Counted from the first letter of the stretch, positions 48,095 to 57,173 are shown. The stretch: DNA of 64,000 bases from Flavobacterium sp. CF108 (GCF_900129795.1 NZ_FQWW01000003.1:645737-709736), one strand, 5' to 3'. Translations and numbers: made by a program. The notes: generated from the sequence alone by a model not told the origin.

Positions 48095-49297
48095 TTAAAA
48101 CAAATACCTTTTATTATTATCACTCATAAACTGAGGAAAATATCCGCTTAAATTCTTTTGACCAACTGCAACGACTTTTAGTTCAGCATTTTCTTTTGCA
48201 ACCATAAAATAGTCTGTTCCAAATAAAACTCGCTCTGGAAGGATAAGACCATTTTTCAAATCACTAGATAATTGTATCATGCAATTTTCATCACACAATG
48301 AATACGAAATATCAGTAAACGCATTAGGGTATTTTTCTATGAGGATTTTTTGTTTGATAATGTCATACCACGATGTTAGATTACCTTCCAGATTTTTTGC
48401 TGCTTGATACAATTTGGCACTTTTTGCATCTGGGTTTTTTACACCCAATATTTCAATATCTCCTCCCATGTGGGCGATGCAAAGTTTTAATTTAGGGTAT
48501 TTGTCTAAAACAGGTATATAATTTTCAGGATGTGAAAAAAGGTTGCATGCTCTTGCATTTTCCCGAAACGATTTGTCTGAAGCGTTTTTGTATTTAGAAA
48601 TACGGTTTCTAATTTCTAACATTAAAGGATGAGATGGATTTACAGATGTAGGATCGTCTGGAATAACCGACCAGACATTTTTGCCTAAATAATAACTGCC
48701 GCCACGTGTACAATGCGTCATAACAGGAATATTATTTTTTTCGGCATATTGATAAAGACTGTCTAATCGCGCATCAAAAGGAAAAAAGCCGTTTGCGGGA
48801 TATAACTTAATTCCAACAAAGGTTTTACTTTCAATTGCTTTTTTAAGATTTTCAAGGTTTTTAATATCCGGATTTCTTGGATCTATGCCATAAAAAGGGA
48901 ATAAGTCATTTGGGTATTCTTTTTTTAATTTGTAGATATCTTGTATTTGCGAGTTAAAATCTTTTTCAGGTTTTTTATTAGGATCACTCATATAATCCAT
49001 ATCAATAGTAAGAGCGACTATTTTTATCCCGCTGTATTCAGAATTATCATAAGCTCCTTTCAAATCAAGAAAAACTTCTTTTTGCGAAGCCATAACGCCA
49101 ATTTTTAAGAATTGTAAAATTCTTTTAGGAATTAAATTTCCCAATTTTGTAATTAACCAGGAAATAGGTCGGGTTAATATTAACCATTTAAGAAAGGTAG
49201 AAGCTCCGTCTCCAAGTTTGGCTGCTACTTGTAAAAAGTCTTTCGGGGCACATTTTCCTGTAAAGATGTGCGAATGGATGTTGTATATATCGTTCAT
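48095..49297 (-). CDS. Amidohydrolase-family (TIM-barrel) metal-dependent hydrolase
   Basis: A 400-residue protein of the amidohydrolase-2 type. Seen: the N-terminal metal motif HSHIF (residues 8-12), GIKLYPANGFFPFD near 173-186, VMTHCTRGG near 205, CIAHMGGDIE near 283, and the final metal Asp in FGTDYFM near 363. These are the usual positions of the metal and catalytic residues. No signal peptide is present. It is encoded 12 bp after a membrane protein gene, so the two form an operon and may act together. The substrate is unknown. Confidence 0.78.
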   Translation of the reverse strand: MNDIYNIHSHIFTGKCAPKDFLQVAAKLGDGASTFLKWLILTRPISWLITKLGNLIPKRILQFLKIGVMASQKEVFLDLKGAYDNSEYSGIKIVALTIDMDYMSDPNKKPEKDFNSQIQDIYKLKKEYPNDLFPFYGIDPRNPDIKNLENLKKAIESKTFVGIKLYPANGFFPFDARLDSLYQYAEKNNIPVMTHCTRGGSYYLGKNVWSVIPDDPTSVNPSHPLMLEIRNRISKYKNASDKSFRENARACNLFSHPENYIPVLDKYPKLKLCIAHMGGDIEILGVKNPDAKSAKLYQAAKNLEGNLTSWYDIIKQKILIEKYPNAFTDISYSLCDENCMIQLSSDLKNGLILPERVLFGTDYFMVAKENAELKVVAVGQKNLSGYFPQFMSDNNKRYLF

Positions 49298-49309
49298 GAT
49301 TGTATAATT

Positions 49310-50278
49310 TTAAGATGGTTTTATTCCGGCTCGTCTAATGTTTATTGCTTTTACCATAACTTCAAACCAAAAAGGCGCTCCAAAGCTGAGGGCAAATGCT
49401 GAAATTATAATTCCGCAAATCCACCACAACAACATTGTCCAAAACTTTTCTTCTTTCGATTTTAAAAAATCAGAATTATATCCAATTGGAAGAGAGCTGT
49501 CTTCTATTTCAGTAATTACTGATTTGACACTTTCTATATTTTTAGCAATATCTAATGAATCAATTTTTTGGGCATTAATTTTATTTTCAAGTGCTTTCTT
49601 TTCGGCTATTAACACAAGATCTTTGCGATACTTGTCATCGGTATTTAATTTTTTAATTAGAGTTATAGAATCAACATTCAGTGCTAAACAAACTAATAGG
49701 CTTATAATAAAGATGCTTCTTTTTGTTTTTAATTTATACCAGCCGCTCACCCTCTCCATATAGTCATCAAACCATTCTTTAATTACCTTCTTTAACTCAG
49801 GATAGTTTTCTGTTTTTTCAAAAAAGGCCCTTAAATAGCTTTTTAATGGACTGTATTGCATTTCCTCCAGTCCTTTTTGAAATCTCTTATAAGGGTCTTC
49901 AATACGTTTTTCTACTAGTTTAACATCTACTAAATTTGTAGATCCTTCAGGATCAAAAACATTTACAAATTTTGTAGTTTCAGATTGACTTCCAATAATA
50001 TCAATCAAGGCATCAGCAAACATATCAGACGAAATGTATTGCGGGTAAGATTCCCTGTTTTTTTTAAGCTGATCGATGCTAAAGTGGCTGTATAAGCTGG
50101 CACCGTAGCTTTTGTTAACAGGGTCGTTTAATAATTTAAGAATTGTTTCGTAAAGGAATCGGCCTCTTTTTTGAGTTTTGTGCGAATACCATTCAAAGAG
50201 TAACGAAACAAGAGTACTAAAGAGGAAGTAAAATAAACCTAACGCAATTAGTATTTCCAGAATTTTAGATACTTGCAT
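49310..50278 (-). CDS. Membrane protein of unknown function, paired with the amidohydrolase
   Basis: A 322-residue protein with an N-terminal membrane helix (about 6-28), a long soluble part (30-190), a second helix (about 192-208), a coiled segment (210-265), and a final hydrophobic pair (about 277-305). I recognise no family. The soluble part should lie in the cytoplasm or periplasm between two anchors. It is the first gene of a two-gene operon, with 12 bp to the hydrolase gene. The pairing of a predicted hydrolase with a multi-anchor membrane protein suggests a membrane-located complex. Confidence 0.65.
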   Translation of the reverse strand: MQVSKILEILIALGLFYFLFSTLVSLLFEWYSHKTQKRGRFLYETILKLLNDPVNKSYGASLYSHFSIDQLKKNRESYPQYISSDMFADALIDIIGSQSETTKFVNVFDPEGSTNLVDVKLVEKRIEDPYKRFQKGLEEMQYSPLKSYLRAFFEKTENYPELKKVIKEWFDDYMERVSGWYKLKTKRSIFIISLLVCLALNVDSITLIKKLNTDDKYRKDLVLIAEKKALENKINAQKIDSLDIAKNIESVKSVITEIEDSSLPIGYNSDFLKSKEEKFWTMLLWWICGIIISAFALSFGAPFWFEVMVKAINIRRAGIKPS

Positions 50279-50671
50279 AGATAATTTGTTTTTGGTTAAA
50301 AATAGATTAGTTTAATTTTGGTTAGTAAGAAAAACCACAGCTAATTTATTTAAACAAAAGTTAAATTATTATTTGTAAGGTAAATATTTCACTTTATCGA
50401 GCCTAATTTGTTATTTGGCGATTAATTCATGAATGAAAAATACTACAGCGGTAGAAATATTAACATTTAAAATTGAATTATAATGAATTTATTATTTTTA
50501 ATTTCCAAATTGTTAAAATTTGTAAGAACCGGATTTAAATCTGGTTTATAAAGTAGGAAGAAAAAATACCCAAGTTGAGTGTTTTTTATACTTTGGCTTG
50601 TAATGCAATGGATTACAATTTGTTACAAAAAAAAACAATTCACTCCTATGGAATTTAAAAGGGTTTTATAT
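50279..50671. other. 393-bp intergenic region without a supported gene
   Basis: AT-rich sequence. It contains a short fragment related to the family C words (ACCGGATTTAAATCTGG, near 50527) and a 22-codon ORF that I do not believe. No clear promoter, terminator or RNA is visible. Confidence 0.5.
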
Positions 50672-51076
50672 TTATATGAATTTTTGTTTAATCGTTTTTA
50701 TTTCCAGAAATACAAGTCCGCCTATAACAACGATTTCTCCTAAAAAATAAGCAATACCAAAGATAGAAATGCTTTGAAAATTATATATTAAAATGCCAAA
50801 TGTCAAAATACAATAAAGTATGTTAGCGGTACAGATTATTTTTAAATATAATTTCCAATTATTTTTTGCTAGAAAAAAACAAACGCTAGAGTAAATGAAA
50901 AAGATAAATGCGATTAAAGAAAGATAAACTAAAGTGATCTTTGACAAACCAAAAAAAGAATTGAAAGTTCTAAGAACAAAAAAAAGTAATACAGCAGTAA
51001 GCAAAGCTCCAAAGCCATCTAATAAAAATATGTTTTTAGGGTCTTTTATAAGATTTTGAATATTTTTCAATTTCAA
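50672..51076 (-). CDS. Small four-helix membrane protein
   Basis: A 134-residue protein with about four hydrophobic helices (residues 17-36, 46-67, 75-94, 100-124) and charged ends. No named family recognised. It has no upstream ATG in frame, and TTG is the best start. This TTG overlaps the original stop codon of the broken gene upstream as TTGA, so the two were translationally coupled. If the upstream gene is now interrupted, its expression could be lowered. It is the last gene in a three-gene minus-strand group. Confidence 0.65.
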   Translation of the reverse strand: MKLKNIQNLIKDPKNIFLLDGFGALLTAVLLFFVLRTFNSFFGLSKITLVYLSLIAFIFFIYSSVCFFLAKNNWKLYLKIICTANILYCILTFGILIYNFQSISIFGIAYFLGEIVVIGGLVFLEIKTIKQKFI

Positions 51077-51576
51077 TTAAAGTTACGTTTAATGCTCATT
51101 TTGTAATTATTCTCAATTTTTGCTAAAATGTCTTTATTCTTGCCTTTTGCAAAACTTATATTTGTTCTAAAAGAAATTCCTTGATACGCTTCAATTCTAT
51201 AAAATGTCCGTTTAAATTTATTTCAGCTGTTATAGAATTGTGAATCATTTTTTAAAGTAAATATGATGAAAGGTGCTTTGCGATTTTCTAGAGAAATTCT
51301 TTGTACATCTTTCCATTTAATAGAAACTCCATTTAGATTATCAATATATTTTTCGGAGGTAAATTCAATTATTGGTTTACCAATTACAATATGTATAAAA
51401 GCTTTAAAAATTCTATAATAGTAATAACCACAGATAGTAATAAGAATGATTGGGTATACCAACAGTTTAATTTCAGACGATTTCCTAATTATTAGAGTAA
51501 GGGGCAAAATGAAAAAAACTAAGCATAAAATGAAATATAAGAATACATTCAGTTTGTGGTAAAATATTTTAGTCAT
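51073..51576 (-). pseudogene. Interrupted membrane-protein gene with an in-frame TGA
   Basis: The visible ORF (51223-51576) encodes 117 residues with two or three N-terminal hydrophobic helices and then a PH-like segment (GKPIIEFTSEKYIDNLNG..IKWKDVQRIS). After the TGA at 51223-51225 the same frame stays open for 49 more codons, giving a sensible continuation (FKRTFYRIEAYQGISFR.., then SFAKGKNKDILAKIENNY) up to a TGA at 51073-51075. The full protein would have about 167 residues, in the size range of the STM3941-type family it resembles. A nonsense mutation is the simplest reading. A sequencing error or a truncated working protein is possible. Confidence 0.7.
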
Positions 51577-51617
51577 TATGAATTTTTTATTTGATAATGT
51601 AGTTTTGGTTTGTTTTT

Positions 51618-52151
51618 TTAAACTTGCCCTCTTCTTGGCGGTTCAGGTTTCCATGGAGGAACAATAACATTTTTCTGAAAAATTAGGTACGTTTTTTTTG
51701 AGTGTAGTTTTACTTCAACTATATATTGTTGCGGTCCTGAATCGATAGTGTCAATTTTCATTTCAAAGTCTCCATTTAAAGCCTTTTCTTTAGAAGTGAA
51801 CTCAATGTAATCCTTTCCAAGATCATTTTTCTTAATAATATAACTCGCGATTATATCTTTTTCACCGACAGAAACTTGGATTTGATTTTGACCTCTAATA
51901 ATTGTAACTTGATTTGCCATACTAAGATGTTTACTAAGCGGATCAGATGACAGAATATCATCACCGTCGATTACTATTTTAGTAGGAGTCCAATCGCCTT
52001 CTAAATTAATTTGACTTGAGTTCCATACGATGAAAAAAACGCCTAAAGCTAGAAAAAAGCTTATTGCTAATATTTTGGATATCTTCCACTTGCGTTTAGT
52101 AACTGGAGGATCGATATGTACAGATTGATGAATAGCTTTATTATGAGGCAT
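51618..52151 (-). CDS. Hypothetical single-pass membrane protein
   Basis: A 177-residue protein with a basic cytoplasmic N-terminus of about 25 residues, one membrane helix (about 26-46) and an external beta-rich domain (about 50-177) that opens with LEGDWTPTKIVIDG. This resembles a lipocalin-like strand start but is not assignable. The C-terminus is Pro-rich (VPPWKPEPPRR). It is the first gene of the minus-strand group that continues with the broken membrane gene 41 bp downstream. Function unknown. Confidence 0.65.
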   Translation of the reverse strand: MPHNKAIHQSVHIDPPVTKRKWKISKILAISFFLALGVFFIVWNSSQINLEGDWTPTKIVIDGDDILSSDPLSKHLSMANQVTIIRGQNQIQVSVGEKDIIASYIIKKNDLGKDYIEFTSKEKALNGDFEMKIDTIDSGPQQYIVEVKLHSKKTYLIFQKNVIVPPWKPEPPRRGQV

Positions 52152-52287
52152 TATTTAGCTAAATAAGGTTAAATTTATTTCTTATGCTAAAATATAGTAT
52201 TTAACTAAAAATGATTTTCAAAAAACGAGATTTCTTTTCTAAAAATATTTCCCCGCCTAACACCCCAACAAATAAATTCTGATTTTG

Positions 52288-52295
52288 TATATTTG
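52288..52295 (+). promoter_or_regulatory. -7 box of the pyrR promoter, decides the start codon
   Basis: TATATTTG fits the Bacteroidetes -7 consensus. Transcription would begin near 52301. The in-frame ATG at 52293 lies within the box and cannot be used, so translation must begin at 52320. No clear TTG at -33. Confidence 0.55.
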
Positions 52296-52319
52296 CCCAA
52301 CCAAACATTACAATTACTT

Positions 52320-52859
52320 ATGAGCCAAAAAGTATTACTTAATTCAAAAGAAGTTACTATCATACTCCATCGTTTGGCTTGTCAGTTAATCGAAAAACAT
52401 CTTGATTTCTCTGATACAATTTTAATCGGGATTCAGCCGAGAGGTGTTTATTTGGCTGAACGTTTAAAACAAATTTTAGAGAACGAATATCAAACTCCTG
52501 AAATTTCTCTGGGTTATCTGGATATTACTTTTTTTAGAGATGATTTCCGCAGAACCGATAAACCGCTTGAAGCCAATAAAACTCAGATAAATTTTATAGT
52601 CGAAGATAAAAAAGTCATTTTTATTGATGACGTTTTGTTTACGGGACGCAGCATTCGTTCTGCCTTAACTGCGATTCAATCTTTTGGAAGACCTTCTGAA
52701 ATTGAATTGTTAGTGTTAATCGACAGACGTTTCAGTCGTAATTTACCAATTCAGCCCGATTACAGAGGCCGTCAGGTGGATGCAATTAATGGCGAAAAAG
52801 TAAAAGTGAGCTGGAAAGAAAATGATGGTGAAGATGTGGTTCACCTAGTGACAAATTAA
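52320..52859 (+). CDS. pyrR: PyrR, pyrimidine regulator / uracil phosphoribosyltransferase
   Basis: A 179-residue phosphoribosyltransferase-fold protein. Seen: IGIQPRGVYLAERL near residues 40-53, FRDDFRR near 80-86, and the PRPP-binding loop VIFIDDVLFTGRSIRSAL near 100-117. In other bacteria, PyrR binds pyr mRNA when UMP is high and also makes UMP from uracil. The pyrB gene follows 184 bp later, which supports the name. I saw no clear PyrR-binding leader, so the regulatory role here is inferred. Confidence 0.9.
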   Translation: MSQKVLLNSKEVTIILHRLACQLIEKHLDFSDTILIGIQPRGVYLAERLKQILENEYQTPEISLGYLDITFFRDDFRRTDKPLEANKTQINFIVEDKKVIFIDDVLFTGRSIRSALTAIQSFGRPSEIELLVLIDRRFSRNLPIQPDYRGRQVDAINGEKVKVSWKENDGEDVVHLVTN

Positions 52860-53043
52860 ATTTGGTTAATCGTTTAATCGGTTAGTTGTTTAATCGATTC
52901 ATTTCGATTACTCAATTTTAAAAAAGTTTAAACGTGATATTGTTTATTGATTTAATGGCCAAAAGAGGACGATTAAACGATAAAACAAATAAACGGTTAA
53001 ACGGCAAAAAACGATTAAACAAATAAACAGTTAAACATTAAAC
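52860..53043. repeat. Word repeats between pyrR and pyrB
   Basis: The left half carries GGTTAATCGTTTAATCGGTT and GTTTAATCGATT. The right half carries the complementary words ACGATTAAACGA, ACGGTTAAACGG, ACGATTAAAC and ACAGTTAAAC in a near-tandem row. The halves could pair in the mRNA. The same vocabulary occurs at 1-110. Confidence 0.65.
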
Positions 53044-53970
53044 ATGAAAGAATTAAGCGTAAATCATTTATTAGGAATAAAATACATCAATGAGAATGAT
53101 ATTAACCTGATTTTTGAAACGGCAGATCATTTTAAAGAAGTCATTAACCGACCAATTAAAAAAGTTCCTTCATTACGAGATATTACTATTGCCAATATTT
53201 TCTTCGAAAACAGTACCAGAACCAAACTTTCCTTTGAATTAGCGCAGAAACGTTTATCTGCAGATGTAATCAGTTTTTCTGCAGCTCAGTCATCGGTTAA
53301 AAAAGGAGAAACTTTGATTGATACTGTAAATAATATCCTTTCGATGAAAGTTGATATGGTTGTAATGCGCCACTCTAATCCCGGAGCGGCTTATTTTTTA
53401 TCTAAAAATGTCAAAGCCAGTATCGTAAACGCCGGAGACGGAGCGCACGAACATCCAACTCAGGCTTTATTAGACAGTTATTCTATCAGAGAAAAACTGG
53501 GCGATGTAGCCGGAAAAAAAGTAGTTATTGTAGGTGATATTCTGCATTCGAGAGTTGCCTTATCCAATATATATGCTTTGCAGATGCAAGGCGCAGAAGT
53601 GAAAGTCTGCGGACCAAAAACATTGATTCCGAGATATATTGAATCACTTGGTGTTACGGTTGAGCCAAATTTACGTAAAGCTTTAGAATGGTGTGATGTT
53701 GCGAACATGCTTCGTGTACAAAACGAGCGTATGGATGTAAATTTCTTTCCATCAACACGCGAATACGCACAACAATACGGAGTAGACAAACCACTTTTAG
53801 ATTCTCTTGGAAAAGAAATCGTAATCATGCACCCGGGACCAATTAACAGAGGAGTAGAGATTACATCTGAAGTGGCTGATTCTGATCATTCTGTAATCTT
53901 AAATCAGGTGGAAAATGGTGTAGCTATTAGAATGGCGGTTATTTATTTGCTGGCTTCTAAGATTCAGTAA
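53044..53970 (+). CDS. pyrB: Aspartate carbamoyltransferase catalytic subunit
   Basis: A 308-residue cytoplasmic enzyme joining carbamoyl phosphate and aspartate in the first committed step of pyrimidine synthesis. Seen: the carbamoyl phosphate loop FENSTRTKLSFELA (about 57-70), HPTQALLD near 137, GDILHSRVALSN near 164, and the aspartate-side MHPGPINRGVEI near 262. No regulatory pyrI subunit is nearby, as usual when PyrR is present. It lies after pyrR in the same direction, probably as one transcription unit. Confidence 0.95.
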   Translation: MKELSVNHLLGIKYINENDINLIFETADHFKEVINRPIKKVPSLRDITIANIFFENSTRTKLSFELAQKRLSADVISFSAAQSSVKKGETLIDTVNNILSMKVDMVVMRHSNPGAAYFLSKNVKASIVNAGDGAHEHPTQALLDSYSIREKLGDVAGKKVVIVGDILHSRVALSNIYALQMQGAEVKVCGPKTLIPRYIESLGVTVEPNLRKALEWCDVANMLRVQNERMDVNFFPSTREYAQQYGVDKPLLDSLGKEIVIMHPGPINRGVEITSEVADSDHSVILNQVENGVAIRMAVIYLLASKIQ

Positions 53971-54010
53971 TATTTAGTATACAGTCTCAGTTTACAGTTT
54001 TGAAAACAGC

Positions 54011-54075
54011 TGTTACCCTGAGTGAAGTCAAAGGGCTTTTAAGGGACGAGGGCTTCGACTTCGCTCAGCCTGACA
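54011..54075. repeat. 65-bp imperfect inverted repeat, family A
   Basis: The outer words TGTTACCCTGAGTG and CGCTCAGCCTGACA, and the inner AAGTCAAAGGG and GGCTTCGACTT, face each other around a short spacer. It is the same unit as 4174-4239 and 55646-55711. It lies after pyrB, and is followed by tandem words ACTGAGACTGTATA. Confidence 0.8.
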
Positions 54076-54197
54076 ATCTGTAAACTGAGACTGTATACTG
54101 AGACTGTATACTGAAAACTGCGACTGAACACTAAAAAAAACTTCGTACCTTAGCGCTCTGAAAAATCAATTTTTATATTAGCCCCACAAATTATAAA

Positions 54198-54530
54198 ATG
54201 AAAGTAGATCAAAAAGGACATACCGTTACCATAAAGGATACGCAAGGCGATTTTAATGGCTTTGTAGAAAAAGTAACGCAGCATTTTAAAACCTTTGAAA
54301 AACAAAATATTATAATCGATTTGTCATTAGATTCTGAATTGACAGAAAATGATTTGAAAGTTTTTTTACCACTGGTTAAGCTTCAGAAAAAAGCAAAAAA
54401 ATCGTTTGTTATTGTAGCCTGTGATCTTGATTTTAATGCTATTTCAGATAAATTGGTTGTTGTTCCTTCTCTTTTAGAAGCACACGACATTATCGAAATG
54501 GAAGAAATTGAAAGAGACTTAGGGTTTTAA
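54198..54530 (+). CDS. STAS-like hypothetical protein upstream of rnz
   Basis: A 110-residue cytoplasmic protein. The alternation NIIIDLSLDSELTENDLKVFLPLVKL..KKSFVIVACDLDF fits a STAS/SpoIIAA-like alpha/beta fold, though the usual phospho-serine motif is not evident. It lies 150 bp before rnz in the same direction, and Flavobacteriia homologues are sometimes misnamed ribonuclease Z because of that neighbour. A role in regulation is only a guess. The start is the first ATG after a TACCTTAG box near 54146. Confidence 0.65.
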   Translation: MKVDQKGHTVTIKDTQGDFNGFVEKVTQHFKTFEKQNIIIDLSLDSELTENDLKVFLPLVKLQKKAKKSFVIVACDLDFNAISDKLVVVPSLLEAHDIIEMEEIERDLGF

Positions 54531-54680
54531 TTTTAGATTTTAGAGTTCAGATTTTAGATTTTGAATACTGAATGAGTTTTAATTTTAGATTTCTGATTTT
54601 AGATATTAGATTTTTTTAAAACTGAATATAAAGTAATTTGTATTAATCTAAAATCAACAATCTAAATTCTAAAATCAACA
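54531..54680. repeat. TTTTAGA/TCTAAAA word array before rnz
   Basis: The first half has direct copies of TTTTAGATTTTAGA type words, and the second half has the complementary TCTAAAATCAACA repeated three times with variation. The halves could pair. The array ends at the rnz start codon, as with the arrays before 1037 and 55793. Confidence 0.75.
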
Positions 54681-55586
54681 ATGAAGCTAACTATACTTGG
54701 CTGTTATGCCGCAACTCCCAGAACACTTACTAATCCGACTTCGCAGGTTTTAGAAATTAAAAACCGTTTGTTTTTAATTGATTGTGGAGAAGGAACTCAG
54801 GTTCAGCTTCGAAAGAATAAGATTAAATTCTCAAAAATTAATCACATTTTTATTTCGCATCTTCACGGAGATCATCTTTATGGATTAATTGGAACCATTT
54901 CGACTTTTTCTCTTTTGGGAAGAACGACAGATTTACATATTTATGGGCCAAAAGGAATTAAAGAACTTATTCTGCTTCAATTAAAATTGACTGAATCCTG
55001 GACGACATATAATTTGTTTTTCCATGAGTTAGAGTCAAAAGAAAGTGAGGTTATTTTTGAAGATAATCGTGTTATTGTAAAAACGATTCCGCTGAAACAT
55101 CGGGTTTATACGAATGGTTATTTATTTCAGGAAAAACCGGGAGAAAGAAAGTTAAATGTAGAAGCAGCTCAGCATTATAATATTCATACGGCTTATTATC
55201 AAAAAATAAAAAACGGAGGAAATGTTACGCTGGATGACGGAACTGTAATTGAGAATGAAAAATTATCTTTTGACCCAATTCCGGCAATGAGTTATGCTTT
55301 TTGTTCGGATACGGTTTACAATGAAGATGTGATTCCGATTATTGAAAATGCCGATGTTTTGTATCACGAATCTACTTTTTTAGAATCTGAAGCTCCTTTG
55401 GCACAAAAAACACTGCATTCAACAGCAAAAGAAGCGGCTAGAATCGCTTTAAAAGCAAATGTGAAGCATTTGGTTTTAGGACATTATTCAACCCGCTACG
55501 ACGGAATTGAGCGTTTTAAAGAAGAAGCCGAAGAAGTTTTTTCAAATGTTATTTTGGGAGATGACGGGCTTAGCTTTGAATTTTAA
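54681..55586 (+). CDS. rnz: Ribonuclease Z
   Basis: A 301-residue metallo-beta-lactamase-fold enzyme that trims tRNA 3' ends. Seen: the N-terminal ILGCYAATPRT, DCGEGTQVQLRK near 34, the zinc motif SHLHGDHLYGL near 60-70, SYAFCSDT near 209-216 with a metal Asp, HESTF near 230, and GHYSTRY near 268. The flexible-arm region lies between residues about 145 and 200. The length is normal for the bacterial short form. It is cytoplasmic. Confidence 0.94.
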   Translation: MKLTILGCYAATPRTLTNPTSQVLEIKNRLFLIDCGEGTQVQLRKNKIKFSKINHIFISHLHGDHLYGLIGTISTFSLLGRTTDLHIYGPKGIKELILLQLKLTESWTTYNLFFHELESKESEVIFEDNRVIVKTIPLKHRVYTNGYLFQEKPGERKLNVEAAQHYNIHTAYYQKIKNGGNVTLDDGTVIENEKLSFDPIPAMSYAFCSDTVYNEDVIPIIENADVLYHESTFLESEAPLAQKTLHSTAKEAARIALKANVKHLVLGHYSTRYDGIERFKEEAEEVFSNVILGDDGLSFEF

Positions 55587-55645
55587 TCTAAGGTTCTAAG
55601 GGGCTGAGGTACTAAGATGCTAAGTTTAGGAATGTGAACAACGCA

Positions 55646-55711
55646 TGTCACCCTGAGCGAAGTCGAAGGGCTTTTGTGGCACGAGAGGCTTCGACTTCGC
55701 TAAGCCTGACA
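55646..55711. repeat. 66-bp imperfect inverted repeat, family A
   Basis: TGTCACCCTGAGCG with AAGTCGAAGGG faces GGCTTCGACTT with CGCTAAGCCTGACA. This is the third family A copy in the window, with the same length and left-to-right asymmetry as the copies at 4174 and 54011. Confidence 0.85.
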
Positions 55712-55792
55712 AACCTGAAACCTGAAACTTGAAGCAAAAAATCTAAAATCTAAAATCTAAAATCTACAATCTAATATCTAAAATCAACAATC
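55712..55792. repeat. CCTGAAA and TCTAAAA tandem words before pdxH
   Basis: AACCTGAAACCTGAAACTTG is followed by TCTAAAA in about six near-tandem copies (with TCTACAA and TCTAATA variants), ending 2 bp before the next start codon. It is the same order of words as at 952-1034. Confidence 0.8.
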
Positions 55793-56437
55793 ATGAGTGA
55801 TTTAAGCAATTATAGAAAATCTTACGAGAAGAGTGAATTATTAGAAACTAATATTCCTGAAGATCCAATTAATCTTTTTAACCGCTGGTTTCATGAAGTG
55901 GAGGATTTTGGCGGAAGCGGTGAAGTAAACGCCATGACGGTTTCGACCATTGGTTTGGATGGATTTCCAAAATCTCGAGTGGTTTTATTAAAGAAATTTT
56001 CTGAAGAAGGATTTATCTTTTATACCAATTATGATTCAGAAAAAGGGAAAGCCATTACGGCAAACCCAAACGTTTGTTTGTCCTTTTTTTGGCAGGAAAT
56101 GGAACGTCAGGTTATTATAAAAGGAATTGCGCAGAAAACTTCTGAAATTATTTCTGATAACTATTTTGATTCCCGACCAGACGGAAGTAAACTTGGTGCG
56201 ATTGTTTCTCATCAAAGTGAAGTTATTCCATCGAGAACTTTTTTAGAAGAGAATTTAAAGAAACTGGAAGCTGAATTTGAAGGAAAACAAATTCCAAGAC
56301 CTGAAAATTGGGGCGGATTTATTGTAACACCGCTGCAAGTAGAATTTTGGCAGGGAAGACCTAACAGGTTACATGACAGAATTCGCTATACAAGCCAGTC
56401 TGATTTTTCATGGAAGATCGACCGTTTATCATCGTAA
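55793..56437 (+). CDS. pdxH: Pyridoxamine 5'-phosphate oxidase
   Basis: A 214-residue FMN enzyme that makes pyridoxal 5'-phosphate from pyridoxine or pyridoxamine phosphate. Seen: AMTVSTIGLDGFPKSRVVLLK (about 47-67), FYTNYDSEKGKAI near 81, FFWQEMERQVIIKG near 101, SHQSEVI near 143, and the C-terminal WQGRPNRLHDRIRYT. The length is typical. It is cytoplasmic. It follows rnz after a repeat-filled gap, and the order appears to be a housekeeping run without functional link. Confidence 0.94.
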   Translation: MSDLSNYRKSYEKSELLETNIPEDPINLFNRWFHEVEDFGGSGEVNAMTVSTIGLDGFPKSRVVLLKKFSEEGFIFYTNYDSEKGKAITANPNVCLSFFWQEMERQVIIKGIAQKTSEIISDNYFDSRPDGSKLGAIVSHQSEVIPSRTFLEENLKKLEAEFEGKQIPRPENWGGFIVTPLQVEFWQGRPNRLHDRIRYTSQSDFSWKIDRLSS

Positions 56438-56490
56438 TTGTAAGATTTTTATATTATTTTAAAAAATTTTAATGTATTTTGTCGATTATT

Positions 56491-56522
56491 TTTGTAGTTT
56501 ACCGACAAATTGAATACGTTTG
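56491..56522 (+). promoter_or_regulatory. Promoter of the CAP-domain gene
   Basis: TTTG at 56491-56494 and TACGTTTG at 56515-56522, separated by 20 bp. This fits the Bacteroidetes consensus well. The mRNA leader would be about 80 nt. Confidence 0.7.
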
Positions 56523-56608
56523 GACAATAAAACAGAGAAAATTGTCACATAATAATTTTAAAGAATTTGCCCCAACATTTACTTTAAAGCATTAAACTAC
56601 TACAGATT

Positions 56609-57109
56609 ATGAAAAAGATTATGTGCGCCATGGTGTTCATTGTGATATCTTTCACAATGAACTCATGCTCTGCCGATGTCGCCGAAGGGAAAGAAAGTAG
56701 TACTTCTACAGAACAGGTAATTACTGACTACAATTATAATGCATCTGAATTGGAAACAATGCAGTTAATAAACGATTACAGAGTAAGTATCGGTTTAAAT
56801 GCATTAGAAAAAATCAATCACATTTCTTATAAGTGCGAAGAGCACAACAAATACATGATCGACAATAATGTTGTTAATCATAATGATTTTGTGTCTCGTT
56901 CTAACAATATTATGAGCGTTCTTGGTGCCCAAAAAGTAGGCGAGAATGTTGCGTACAACTACAAAACATCTGCTGCAGTAGTAAAATCATGGCTGGAAAG
57001 TCAAGGTCATAAAGAAAATATCGAAGGGAATTATACTCATTTTGGTATTTCGATTACTACAGATGCTGCAGGAAGAAAATATTACACTAATATATTTGCT
57101 AAAATTTAA
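56609..57109 (+). CDS. CAP (SCP/PR1)-domain lipoprotein
   Basis: A 166-residue predicted lipoprotein with a signal peptide ending in MNSCS (lipobox Cys about residue 20). Residues about 48-166 are a CAP domain: LINDYRVSIGLNALEKI, CEEHNKYMIDNNVVNHNDF (with the usual His), GENVAYNY, and VKSWLESQGHKENI followed by THFGI. The paired His and Glu residues of the CAP cavity are present. The role of CAP proteins in Bacteroidetes is unknown. It has its own promoter and terminator. Confidence 0.85.
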   Translation: MKKIMCAMVFIVISFTMNSCSADVAEGKESSTSTEQVITDYNYNASELETMQLINDYRVSIGLNALEKINHISYKCEEHNKYMIDNNVVNHNDFVSRSNNIMSVLGAQKVGENVAYNYKTSAAVVKSWLESQGHKENIEGNYTHFGISITTDAAGRKYYTNIFAKI

Positions 57110-57173
57110 AAGAGAACATTTGACTGGTTGGTTAGTTTTCGTTGCATTCTTGAGTTGCAGCGTTGTTTTTTTT

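Noticed and set aside
50482..50553. 22-codon ORF in the gap after 50279
   Set aside because: It is too short, has no leader or homology that I recognise, and contains a repeat fragment.
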